Shown in pieces: positions 52,242-61,447 of a DNA stretch of 64,000 bases (positions are counted from its first letter, which is position 1; every line of letters starts with the position of its first letter). Source of the stretch: JAEUIX01 sp046156035 (GTDB lineage: Bacteria; Planctomycetota; Phycisphaerae; Phycisphaerales; UBA1924); NCBI GenBank assembly GCA_046156035.1, contig JBJXEW010000053.1, forward strand, positions 62,001-126,000. The letters are read 5' to 3'. Under the pieces are notes generated by a model, which was given only the letters and a program-made list of their open reading frames with translations, was not told the origin of the DNA and did not search any database. The translations under genes and the position numbers were made by a program.

Positions 52242-55200
52242 ATGAACGCGCGCAAACATGCAATCGAGACGAGTGGCTTGTCCAACGCCCGCGCGCTGAT
52301 CCGCCGCGGCTCCATCCTCGTGCTGGTGGTGGGCATCATCGCCCTCATGGCCATCATCGTGGTGGTGTACGCGAGCCTGGGCCAGGGAGACCGCCGGCGT
52401 GCCGCGAGCCTGGCCAGCGCCAGCAAACTGGGCGATCAATCTACGGCGGTGGCGGATTATCTCGCCGGTGTGGTGGCGCGCGGCGCGTTCAAGACGCAGG
52501 CCGAGCAGCGCGTGATCGACACGCTCCCGCCCGTGCGCGTGCGCATCGCGGCGGACTATCCCAGCATCGACCCCTCGCTCGTGTTTGATCCGGTTCACAG
52601 CAGCAGCGGCATCAGCGGGTTCCCGCTCCAGCGTGCACTCAAGTACACACCCTCCGGCAGTGTCGAGGCCCCGTGGGCAGCGGGCGGCGGCACTGGGCGT
52701 GTCGATCCACGCTTCCCCTTCGATGCGTTCCTCGCGGCCGCGCAGCCCGCCAACCTGCGCTTCGGCGGCGATCCGACGACGATCGACGTGGCGATCGTTG
52801 ACAAGACCTACGTGGCTGACCGCGACTGGCGGATGATCTCCAACGCCTCGCCGGACGGCCGGTTCGTGAACCTCGTCACGCTGCGCAACAACTTCGGGGC
52901 GCTGTCGGGTGTCGGGCTTGCCAACAACGGCCAGCCCCTGAGCGCCACCAACAGGCCCCGCACCACCTACGACCTCACGCTGCTGAACGATGCTGATGTG
53001 CCCGGCCTCACCACGCCCGAGCCCACGCTGGACGTTGACGCGGCGGTGCGGCCTTGGGCGTACGACACCGGGACGGGGACGCTGAGGAACACGCTTCGCA
53101 CGGATGTGAGCGATGCGAACCAGCCCGGCCAGCACTTTCCGGCCGATTTCACTGCGAATCAGGTCGGCATGTTCATCCCCTTGGCCGACACGCGCCCGGG
53201 CGCGCAGCGCATCGGCACGCTCAACCGCCTCTACACCGGCACCGCCCCCTCCACCATCTCGCCCGGCGATCAGGAGTATCTGGGCAACCAGTACGCCGAT
53301 GCCGACGGCGACGGCATGGCCGACTCGCGCTGGTTTGAACTGGTGGATGCGAGCGATCCGTCGCTGCCGCGCAGTCTGATCCCCGCCGATCCGGAGTTGC
53401 GGCTCTTCGTGGCCTCGCGCATCGTTGATCTCTCCGGCAAGGTGAACGTGAACACGGCCACGACCTTCGCCAACGTGCCCGACCTGGCCAACCCGGCCGG
53501 GGCCACACCCGCGGATATCGACCTGGAGCGGCTGCTCTCTTTGCGTGGCGCGTATCAGGAATCACCCGCGGTGGCCAACGGTCCCGAAACACCCTTCGGC
53601 CCGGGCTACGAGGCCATGGCCCAGCCCAACGGCCCCGCCGACCGCACCGGCGACTACAACGACTATGCAGCCGCGGACGGGGCGATGCTCCCCGGCGCGT
53701 TCGCCGTCGGCGAGGCGGGCTTCGCGGCGATGCTCGACACGCTCGTGCGTGGCACCAACGCGCCCGCCAACACCGTGCCCGATGAGTTTGGCGCTTACCC
53801 GCGTGGGTTCGCGCGAGCGTACACCTACGGGCTGGATTCGATGGGCCAGCCCATTGTGCTCTTCACCGGGGCCAACGGCACGGCGGGGGATGCCGACGAC
53901 AGCGTGCTGGCGTTTGACCGCCGCTTCCTCTATGGCCGCAGCGCGGGGCCGCACGGCGATGCCTCCGGCGCCACCCTGCGCGCCAGCGAGATCAACGCCA
54001 CGTGGGTGCCGTCGTTCGACCTCGGCGGCCGCTTTGGCCTGATGGATGAACTGGACCTGCGGGCCCGCGAGCGTGTGAACGACGCGAGCCGCCGTTCGCG
54101 CCTGGAGGCCGTGCTGGCCGGGCGCGTGATGACGACGGAGGCGCCGGCCCCCGCCGCGCAGTTCGCCACGTTCAGCCCGCTGCGCGACACGCGCGGCCTG
54201 GACCTGGAGTCGCTCGCACGCGACCGGACGACCAGCGTCTATATCCCGGGCGGGCCGCCCGCGGCCGCGGGCTCGGCCGACGGCAAGCCCGACCCGAGCG
54301 CGTACTTGCAGGCGAAGATCGACGTGCGCCAGAACCTCACCACGCTCAGCGGGGCACGGCCCCTCACCAGCACGGTGCTGAGCGGCAACGGCGCGGCGAT
54401 CACGTCCGCAGAACTCAAGGTGGACCTGAACGCCGCCCTGGCGGATATCCAGCGCGCGGCCCAGCAGGTGGAGAGCAACCAGCCCGCGCCCAACTGGGGC
54501 CTGATGCAGCAGGGCATCAACACGATCTTCTCGGGCGCGGTCGAAGCGCTCCTGCCCTTCGCACGCGAGAACGACAACATCAACCCGCTCTCGGGCTCGC
54601 GCATCGCGTGGGACACCACGGCGACGCGGGCGGGCATGACGCTGAACTACGGCGGCGGGCGGAACATCTTCAGTTCGCCCAGCGCGGCACGGAACAACTC
54701 GGCGGAGGTGGCCCTGCGTGCCGCGGCACACTGGACGGCCAACCTGATCGCTTCCCGCCAGACCTTCCGGCCGGATGCCACGAGCGCGACGGGGCCCCTG
54801 GAATCTGCCGACCGGCCGGTGATGTTCGCGCTGCCGATCGGTGGCAAGTTCCCCGACGACCCCCAGTATGCGCGGCAACTCATGTTCGGCGGTGTGGACA
54901 GCGGCTCGGGCGGACCGATCATCGACGGCGGCCCGTGGGGTCTGGGCGAAGGGTTGAACGATTTTCCCGCCGCGTTCCCGGCGGAGGCCTTCACGGGCGT
55001 GAACGCGGGGCGCGAGAAGGCCCCGCGCATCGCCGGGCGGCTGGATGCGGACTGGGCGATCCCCGCCAACAGCGCGAGTTGGCCCGCGGCGGGCACGCAG
55101 AACCAACGGCTCGCGCCCCTTGTCAGCGGCGGCGCGGCCAGCCCGCCGGTCCTCAGCACGGCGGGGCTCACGGTGCTGGGCATCACGCCCCAGCCGTTCA

Positions 55201-58058
55201 TCACGCAGGCGGGCCTCATCACGATGTACGCCGCGCGTCAGGTGGAGGGGGGTGACACCAAGTGCAACGACAACGACGGCGAGAAACTCAAGATCGGCGG
55301 CCCGGCCAGCGTGGCGAACAAGAGTTACCTCTTCGAGGCGATGGCGATCCAGTTGCACAACCCGTTTGACTGTGAGATCGCGCTGGGCGGGCACAAGGTG
55401 GACGCGGATGGGCGCGTGGTGCCGCGCCTGGCGGGTGATACGTTCTCGCCGAGCGCTATCACCTACTACATCGAGTTCGGCGGACGGATTTATGGCCTGG
55501 CGAACTTTGATGATGCCTCGAACTCAATGAGCGCACCGGGCATCCTGCTGCCCGGCGAGAGCCGCACGTTCTACATTCTGGATCAGCCCGTGGCGCAGAT
55601 TGCTCAGCGGTTCCTTGCTGTGGATGCCGCGTACGCGGCCAACTCGGGCCTCACGGCCGATGGTCCGGGCGTGGAGAACTTCATTGAGGGGCAGTTTTAC
55701 GAGGGTGGCCCGGCCGACCCGGATGCCATGCGCCTGCCCCTGCTGGACTTCTCCACGATGGACGTGCGCACATCGGTGCCCTCGCTGGGTCTCTACGGCG
55801 GCACCTTGCGCACCATCGAGGAGACGGATGCGCCGTTGCCCACTGCCGACAGCGACAAGGACGAGGTCGTGCGCCTGTGGCGCGTGCAGCGCAACGCGCT
55901 CAGCCCAAACGTGGGCACCGGTAACCCGCTGGCACGCCCGCAAGACATTCTGGTGGATCGCCTGCGCGACCCCGAGACGAGCAGCCGCGGCACGTGGGAC
56001 CGGCGCTTCAAGGACAACAGTTACCTGTGCATCGAGGTCGCGGGCACGGCGACGCCCGATGAGGGTCCGGCGTTCATGTTCTGGGGCACGGTGCGCAGGC
56101 CCGGCGACACGCCTCAGGTAGGCGTGCTGCCGCCCACGCCGCAGGTGGGCGTGCTGCCGCTCTACTGCGTGGAGTCCAAGGGCCGCTCGCTCGCGGACGG
56201 CAACGTGAGCGACGTGTACCGGCGCGGTGTCGCCGCCCGCTCCCTCAACGCGCGCTTCGCGGATGAGCATTACAACCCGCTCAACGCGGCGGAGTCGCTC
56301 CTCGACATGGACCACATCGAGGAAGGCGATCTCGACAATAACCCGATTGCCATCGGCAGCCCCGGCACGATTCGCGCGCCCCTGGCCGACCGCCTCGGAA
56401 CGCTCGTGGCCGGGATCGAGTCGTTCCGCGTTTCGCAGACCACGCGTGTGATCCCCGATGTGGACGAGCGGCCGCTGCTCTTCACCAAGGTGCAGGCACC
56501 GTTCACCAACGCCGATGTGCCGGATGTGTACGGCGCGACGCCCCCGACGTCCAACATCGCGGGCCTCACGCTGGCCCAGTCAAGGGTTTCGATCCCCATG
56601 CTTCTGCCCGTGCCGCGTGATGGTGACAGCACGCGTGTGCAGCGCCCGCCCGGCCCGCTGGGCAGCGCGGTCCCCGCGTCGCCCCTGCGTCCGATGGACC
56701 TTTTGGAGGTGCCCGCCTTCGGCCCCTCCAACGACCCGGAGGCCTTGGCAGGCACCGCGGGCGACTACGCCAACAACGGCGACAAACTGCAGTTGAACGT
56801 GCAGTGGACGACGCTCTCCGAAGCCGCGGCACTGGCGATGGGCTTTGACGGGCCCGAGATGAACACCAGCCCCGAATACGCCCTGGCCGGCAGGCACGAC
56901 GCGACGGGCACGACGCTGGAGGTGGAGCCTCTGCTCGTGCGCGGCAAACTGCGCCCGGATGCATTCTTTGCGTTCCTTGATGATCCCGCGGGCAACACCG
57001 GCCGTCGCGAGTTCAACCCAGCCACATCGCTGCCCCGCGGCCAGCGGCTGCCGCTGGCGCTGGGGCTGCTGGATCGGTTCAGCACCGCGCCGCTGCCCGG
57101 CTCGCTCACCAGTTCCATCCCCGGCACGGTGAACATCAACACCGCGAGTTTGGATGTGCTGCGCTCCCTGCCCATGCTCTCGCCTGACCCTGCGCCCATC
57201 GGCTGGCCCAATGGTGTGGGCGTGCTCAGGGGTGATGGCTCGGCGACGCCGTGGTTTGATCCATCGGTGGATGCGTGGGATGTGGCCGCGATGGTCGCGG
57301 CGTATCGAGACAAGGCCGCCGTGGCCCTGCGGCCGTTCGTGAGCGGTGGACAGCCGCAGGCCGGCCTGCCGCCGGCGTACGCCAACTTCCGGGATGACAG
57401 CGTGACCACCAACCCCACCATCGCCGGCAATCTGCTTGTGGGGCCATACGGCCGCTCGGTCTGGACGCAGCGCATGGGCATCCGCGAGCAGCAGGGCTTT
57501 GCGAGCGTGGGCGAGATTCTCTCGGCCCGATACGGGCTGGATGCCCCGCAGCCCAACGGCGGCGTGGTGAACGCCGGCACGCTGCCGCCCCTTCCCGGCG
57601 CGGGCTTCACGCCCCCCCTGGAGGCTTCGAGCATCGACCGCTTCGCGCGGCTCCCGGTGGTGACCGCGCGCACGGGCGACACGATGTCGCCCGTGGCCTT
57701 CACCACGGAGCAGATCAACGGGATCACCCAGGTCGTCTCCGGTTTCGGCGGGCGCGTGCGGCGAGCCGCATCCACAGACAGCAACCTGCTCACGGGTGTC
57801 TCCGCGCCCGCGCTCGAAGACCGCGGCACGGCCATCGCCGATGCCGTGATGAACACCATCACTGTTCGCAGCGACCTCTTCTGCGTCTGGTTCGTCCTGC
57901 ACGGCTACCGGCGCGGCGATGTGGAGGGCCTGCAACCCACCGACCCGATGACGCCCAGCGTGGCCCGGCGCTATGTGATGGTGGTGGACCGCTCCAACGT
58001 TGTGACGCTCGGCCAGAAGCCGCGCGTGCTGATGCTCGAAGAGGTGCCGTACAAATAA
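52242..58058 (+). CDS. Giant GspK/PilX-like minor pseudopilin, 1,938 aa
   Basis: The product begins with a short leader and RRGSILVLVVGIIALMAIIV, a GspK/PilX-type start lacking Glu5, then GDRRRAASLASASKLGDQST. Two NTA-type helix-hairpin motifs are visible: KVNVNTATTFANVPDL near residue 400 and GTVNINTASLDVLRSLPML near residue 1,630. GspK is normally about 320 aa, so this is roughly six times longer. ATG 52242 is chosen (CGGAGCAG upstream); 52197 would add 15 residues. A near-perfect internal duplication (PQVGVLPPTPQVGVLP) is present. It ends the pilus operon and would cap the pseudopilus tip. Confidence 0.8.
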   Translation: MNARKHAIETSGLSNARALIRRGSILVLVVGIIALMAIIVVVYASLGQGDRRRAASLASASKLGDQSTAVADYLAGVVARGAFKTQAEQRVIDTLPPVRVRIAADYPSIDPSLVFDPVHSSSGISGFPLQRALKYTPSGSVEAPWAAGGGTGRVDPRFPFDAFLAAAQPANLRFGGDPTTIDVAIVDKTYVADRDWRMISNASPDGRFVNLVTLRNNFGALSGVGLANNGQPLSATNRPRTTYDLTLLNDADVPGLTTPEPTLDVDAAVRPWAYDTGTGTLRNTLRTDVSDANQPGQHFPADFTANQVGMFIPLADTRPGAQRIGTLNRLYTGTAPSTISPGDQEYLGNQYADADGDGMADSRWFELVDASDPSLPRSLIPADPELRLFVASRIVDLSGKVNVNTATTFANVPDLANPAGATPADIDLERLLSLRGAYQESPAVANGPETPFGPGYEAMAQPNGPADRTGDYNDYAAADGAMLPGAFAVGEAGFAAMLDTLVRGTNAPANTVPDEFGAYPRGFARAYTYGLDSMGQPIVLFTGANGTAGDADDSVLAFDRRFLYGRSAGPHGDASGATLRASEINATWVPSFDLGGRFGLMDELDLRARERVNDASRRSRLEAVLAGRVMTTEAPAPAAQFATFSPLRDTRGLDLESLARDRTTSVYIPGGPPAAAGSADGKPDPSAYLQAKIDVRQNLTTLSGARPLTSTVLSGNGAAITSAELKVDLNAALADIQRAAQQVESNQPAPNWGLMQQGINTIFSGAVEALLPFARENDNINPLSGSRIAWDTTATRAGMTLNYGGGRNIFSSPSAARNNSAEVALRAAAHWTANLIASRQTFRPDATSATGPLESADRPVMFALPIGGKFPDDPQYARQLMFGGVDSGSGGPIIDGGPWGLGEGLNDFPAAFPAEAFTGVNAGREKAPRIAGRLDADWAIPANSASWPAAGTQNQRLAPLVSGGAASPPVLSTAGLTVLGITPQPFITQAGLITMYAARQVEGGDTKCNDNDGEKLKIGGPASVANKSYLFEAMAIQLHNPFDCEIALGGHKVDADGRVVPRLAGDTFSPSAITYYIEFGGRIYGLANFDDASNSMSAPGILLPGESRTFYILDQPVAQIAQRFLAVDAAYAANSGLTADGPGVENFIEGQFYEGGPADPDAMRLPLLDFSTMDVRTSVPSLGLYGGTLRTIEETDAPLPTADSDKDEVVRLWRVQRNALSPNVGTGNPLARPQDILVDRLRDPETSSRGTWDRRFKDNSYLCIEVAGTATPDEGPAFMFWGTVRRPGDTPQVGVLPPTPQVGVLPLYCVESKGRSLADGNVSDVYRRGVAARSLNARFADEHYNPLNAAESLLDMDHIEEGDLDNNPIAIGSPGTIRAPLADRLGTLVAGIESFRVSQTTRVIPDVDERPLLFTKVQAPFTNADVPDVYGATPPTSNIAGLTLAQSRVSIPMLLPVPRDGDSTRVQRPPGPLGSAVPASPLRPMDLLEVPAFGPSNDPEALAGTAGDYANNGDKLQLNVQWTTLSEAAALAMGFDGPEMNTSPEYALAGRHDATGTTLEVEPLLVRGKLRPDAFFAFLDDPAGNTGRREFNPATSLPRGQRLPLALGLLDRFSTAPLPGSLTSSIPGTVNINTASLDVLRSLPMLSPDPAPIGWPNGVGVLRGDGSATPWFDPSVDAWDVAAMVAAYRDKAAVALRPFVSGGQPQAGLPPAYANFRDDSVTTNPTIAGNLLVGPYGRSVWTQRMGIREQQGFASVGEILSARYGLDAPQPNGGVVNAGTLPPLPGAGFTPPLEASSIDRFARLPVVTARTGDTMSPVAFTTEQINGITQVVSGFGGRVRRAASTDSNLLTGVSAPALEDRGTAIADAVMNTITVRSDLFCVWFVLHGYRRGDVEGLQPTDPMTPSVARRYVMVVDRSNVVTLGQKPRVLMLEEVPYK

Positions 58059-58086
58059 TCGAGAGGGCGGGGAAAACCTCAAAGAG

Positions 58087-58111
58087 GCCGCGGCGCAAGC
58101 CGTGGCTTTTT
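58087..58111 (+). terminator. Rho-independent terminator of the pilus operon
   Basis: GCCGCGGC pairs with GCCGTGGC (one G-T pair) around a GCAA tetraloop and is followed by five T residues (58107-58111). It begins 29 bp after the last pilus gene stop. Confidence 0.88.
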
Positions 58112-58131
58112 CGCTGGCCTGCGGCCGCCGG

Positions 58132-58881
58132 TCATGTGGTTGCCCGTGCCTGCCACGCCGCGAGTTCCGGCGGGATCATCGCCACGAGTGCCAACGGCCG
58201 CTCGATCAGCGCGGCAACGGTATCCGGTTTCAACGCGCCGGCGTGCACGCACGAAAGGCGGCCCGCGCCAACCTGCCAAGCTTCATTCTTGGGGGCTTCC
58301 GTCAGCCACTGCTGCGCCGCGGGCGAGAGGAACACCAGCGCGAAGTCGGGATCGTCGGTGTGCACACGCCAGCGCTTGTTGAAGGCCTCATCGTCGAGTT
58401 TCACGTCCTTGTGGCCCAGCAGTTCCGCGATGGCGTGCAGGGCGCTCTCGCGCCCGAGCGTCAGTTCCGGCCATGCGGGCGGGCAGGAGATCACCGCCGC
58501 GGAGTAGTACACCGGGTGCGAGCCCTTGCCGTGGCTCTGCATGTGCATGTGCTCGCAGAGGTCGATCTGCGTGCCGTTGATCGTGCCGCTCGCGACCCAC
58601 TGGATGCCGCCGTGGCCGGCCTTCATCTGCTTGACGTGCGCGAAGGGCGCGAACAGAGCGGGCTTGGCGGCCTTGGCCGGGGCGGCCGTGAGCGTGAGGC
58701 CGCGCGATGCGAGGGCCTCGGCAATGCCGGCTGTGCGGGCGCGATCACGCTTCTTGGCCAACCAGATGAGGAGCACGATGACGGCCACCGCGGCCACCAG
58801 CAGCACGATGGCGACCGCCGGCGGCGCTTTGCCGCCGGAGTTCTGGGCCAGCGTGAGCATGGTGGCGGCGTGTTCGCTCAT
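58132..58881 (-). CDS. Hypothetical membrane-anchored protein
   Basis: A 249-residue protein with one N-terminal membrane helix (APPAVAIVLLVAAVAVIVLL) followed by a basic stretch (KKRDRAR). The cytoplasmic part includes GGIQWVASGTINGTQIDLCE, HMHMQSHGKGSHPVYYSAAV and WRVHTDDPDFALVFLSPAAQ. I do not recognise a named family; relatives with the WRVHTDDP motif seem to occur in planctomycetes. Its start overlaps the kdsA stop (ATGA), so both are expressed together. Confidence 0.68.
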   Translation of the reverse strand: MSEHAATMLTLAQNSGGKAPPAVAIVLLVAAVAVIVLLIWLAKKRDRARTAGIAEALASRGLTLTAAPAKAAKPALFAPFAHVKQMKAGHGGIQWVASGTINGTQIDLCEHMHMQSHGKGSHPVYYSAAVISCPPAWPELTLGRESALHAIAELLGHKDVKLDDEAFNKRWRVHTDDPDFALVFLSPAAQQWLTEAPKNEAWQVGAGRLSCVHAGALKPDTVAALIERPLALVAMIPPELAAWQARATT

Positions 58882-59759
58882 GGCAGGGGTGTGCCCTGGA
58901 GCGCGGTGCGGATCGCGGCCACGCTTCGCAGCAGGCCCTCGACACGATCCAGCGGGATCATGGTCGCCGCGTCGGAGAGGGCACTCTTCGGGTCCGGGTG
59001 GCATTCAAGGAAGAGCGCGTGCACGCCCACCGCCGCGGCGGCGCGCGCCAGGGCAGGTGCACGCTCGGCCCGCCCGCCGGTCACCTCGCCACCCGAGCCG
59101 TCGCCGGGGTGCTGGGTGCTGTGCGTGCAGTCAAAGCAGACGGGCACGGGGCGGGCGTCGCCGGCCTTGTGCGTGAGTTCCATGAGGTCGGCCAGGCCCA
59201 CAAAGTCGTTCACGAGGCGGCCGTAGCCGAAGAACGTGCCGCGCTCGGTGAGCATGACGTTGGCGCACCCGGCCTCCGCGAGTTTTTTCACGGCCCCGGC
59301 CATCTCGCGCGGGCTCATGAACTGGCCCTTCTTCACGTTCACGGCGCGCCCGTGCTGGGCCGCCGCCGCGCCCGCGGCGATGAGCAGGTCGGTCTGGCGG
59401 CAGAGGAACGCGGGGATCTGCAGCAGATCGACGTGGCGAGCGACGACCTCGGCCTGGGCGGGCTCGTGGATGTCTGTGGTCACGGGCACCCCCAGGTCCT
59501 GCCCGATCTCGTGCAGCCATTCGACGCCGCGCTCAAGGCCCGGCCCGCGCGGCGAGTTGATGGAGGAGCGGTTGGCCTTGTCGAAACTGGCCTTGAAGAT
59601 GTAGGGCAGGCCCAGTTCGCGGCAGATGCCCTGGACGTGGCGGCCGATGAGCGTGCCGAGTTCGAGCGATTCGAGAACGCAGGGCCCCGCGATGACGGCG
59701 AGGGGTCTTTCTGAGCCGATCTCGACCTGGCCGACCTTGCACGGACGGTTCATGGGCAC
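58878..59759 (-). CDS. kdsA: 3-deoxy-8-phosphooctulonate synthase (KDO-8-P synthase)
   Basis: KdsA condenses arabinose-5-phosphate and PEP, giving the KDO precursor of lipopolysaccharide. AGPCVLESLELG, FKASFDKANRSS, TDIHEPAQAEVV, QIPAFLCRQTDLL and VNVKKGQFMSPREM follow the family order. The 293-residue length is near the usual 280. Presence of KdsA implies a KDO-type outer-membrane glycolipid, consistent with a diderm envelope. The start is ATG 59759 or 59753 (two residues apart). Upstream is a 52-bp gap to the dehydrogenase gene. Confidence 0.95.
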   Translation of the reverse strand: MPMNRPCKVGQVEIGSERPLAVIAGPCVLESLELGTLIGRHVQGICRELGLPYIFKASFDKANRSSINSPRGPGLERGVEWLHEIGQDLGVPVTTDIHEPAQAEVVARHVDLLQIPAFLCRQTDLLIAAGAAAAQHGRAVNVKKGQFMSPREMAGAVKKLAEAGCANVMLTERGTFFGYGRLVNDFVGLADLMELTHKAGDARPVPVCFDCTHSTQHPGDGSGGEVTGGRAERAPALARAAAAVGVHALFLECHPDPKSALSDAATMIPLDRVEGLLRSVAAIRTALQGTPLP

Positions 59760-59811
59760 AGGCTAGCACACGAAGGGCCGGTGCGGCGCGGGCGTGTGCA
59801 TCGCGCCACGA

Positions 59812-61293
59812 TCAGGGCGTGTAGTACTCGGTGATGAAGTCGCCCAGGTCATCAGGGTTGAGGCTGCCGTTGAAGTCCCAGTCGGTGCGGATGTCGTTCT
59901 GGTAGTAGGCGGTGATGAAATCGCCCAGGTCGTCGGGGTTCACCACGGTGTCGTAGTTCACATCCAACGGGTCATAGACGGGAACCACCTTGCGCACGCG
60001 GCCGCTGGCGCCGGAGCCGTACTGCACGATGTAGAGTTCGCCCGCAGCATCTTCACCGAAACTGGAGATGCTGGAGATGGACGTGGCCGGCCCCGGCGGG
60101 TTGAGGATGGAGTACACATCGAGGAACGAGCCCCACACGCCGCCGGAGACGACACCGGAAAAGAGGCGCGGGCGCACGAAGTCGGCGAAGAAGTAGCGCC
60201 CGTGCCAGGCCCGCACCTGGCGGCCCCGATACACATAGCCGCCGGTGACGGAGTTGCCCTGCAGCGCGCCGGTGCCGTGCGCGTACGTGTAAACGGGGCC
60301 TGTCAGCGTGGCGAGGTAGTCGCTGCCGAACGTGTTGCCGGGGGTGGTCGTGGCCTGCCACGCGGCCTGCGTCGTGCCGTAGGCCGTCCAGTCGTTGGCG
60401 AAGCCCGAGGGGCGTGCGTTGCCCTCGCGCAGCCGCCAGCCGTAGTTGCGAACCGGCGAGGCCCCGCCGTTGCCGGGCACGTAGTTGATCTCCTCGGTGA
60501 GGCCCTGGCCCACATCGGCGATGTAGAGGTCGCCGTTGGCACGGTCAAAGCACCAGCGCCAGGGGTTGCGCAGGCCGAAGGCCCATACCTCGGGCGCGCC
60601 ACCGGAGATGGCGAAGGGGTTGCCCGCGGGGATGCCGTAGTTGCGGTTTGGGTCCGCCGGGAAGCCGTCGATGGCCGGGTCGATGCGCAGGAGTTTGCCC
60701 AGCAGATCGGAGGTGTTGAGGGCCGAGTTGTTGGGATCGTTCCCGCTGCCGCCGTCGCCGGTGCCGATGTAGAGCAGACCGTCTGGCCCGAAGTGCATGC
60801 ACCCGCCGTTGTGGTTGCTGAAGGGCTGGTTGATCAGCAGCAAGCGCGTCTCGACGTTGTCGGCGATGTTGGGGTTGACGCTGTTGCGGAAGTAGCGGGC
60901 AACCACCGTCTGGCCCGATGCGCCGCCGCCGGGAGCGGTGTAGTTGATGTAGAACGCGCCGGTGGCGGCGTAGTCTGGGGCGAAGACCAAGCCCAGCAGG
61001 CCCTGCTCGCCGGAGGCGCTGTTGAGACGCGCCGAGACGTTCAGGAAGGTGGTGGGGGCCGCCGCGCCGACCTTGACGAGGATGATGCCGTTCTGCTGAA
61101 CAATGAAGAGGCGCGTCGTGTCGCCCGGAGGCGAGCAGACATAGAGCGGCTGGGTGAGGCCGGTGGCGATATCGATCACATCCGCCACGTCGGCCGGGGG
61201 CGTGGGCAGTTGGGCGGTCGTCGCGGCGGGGAGCAGGGACACAGCGACAACGGCCGCGACAGCGGTGAACGCTCGAACAGATCGTGCTGACAT
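59812..61293 (-). CDS. Secreted sugar (glucose/sorbosone) dehydrogenase-like protein with two dockerin motifs
   Basis: A 493-residue secreted protein with a signal peptide (FTAVAAVVAVSLLPAATTAQ). The GSDH/YliI-type six-bladed propeller runs through residues 35-410: SGEQGLLGLVFAPDYA, NHNGGCMHFGPDGLLYIGTG, WAFGLRNPWRWCFDRANGDL and IADVGQGLTEEINYV. PQQ dependence is inferred from the family. The tail has two motifs, VVNPDDLGDFITAYY and SLNPDDLGDFITEYY, the GC-type dockerin pattern. The start has GGGAGGAG 9 nt upstream. It probably acts at the surface on sugars. Confidence 0.87.
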   Translation of the reverse strand: MSARSVRAFTAVAAVVAVSLLPAATTAQLPTPPADVADVIDIATGLTQPLYVCSPPGDTTRLFIVQQNGIILVKVGAAAPTTFLNVSARLNSASGEQGLLGLVFAPDYAATGAFYINYTAPGGGASGQTVVARYFRNSVNPNIADNVETRLLLINQPFSNHNGGCMHFGPDGLLYIGTGDGGSGNDPNNSALNTSDLLGKLLRIDPAIDGFPADPNRNYGIPAGNPFAISGGAPEVWAFGLRNPWRWCFDRANGDLYIADVGQGLTEEINYVPGNGGASPVRNYGWRLREGNARPSGFANDWTAYGTTQAAWQATTTPGNTFGSDYLATLTGPVYTYAHGTGALQGNSVTGGYVYRGRQVRAWHGRYFFADFVRPRLFSGVVSGGVWGSFLDVYSILNPPGPATSISSISSFGEDAAGELYIVQYGSGASGRVRKVVPVYDPLDVNYDTVVNPDDLGDFITAYYQNDIRTDWDFNGSLNPDDLGDFITEYYTP

Positions 61294-61447
61294 GCGCGGA
61301 CTCCTCCCTTGGGTAGGCTCGTTCAGAATACCCGCAAGTCTCGAATGAGGCCCGTATTTTTCGGCACATTGATGCGTGTTTCGCGGCGGGGGAAACTTCC
61401 CTGCTTCACAAGTCGCCCCGTACTTGGAGGTGCCCAGAGACCGCCCG

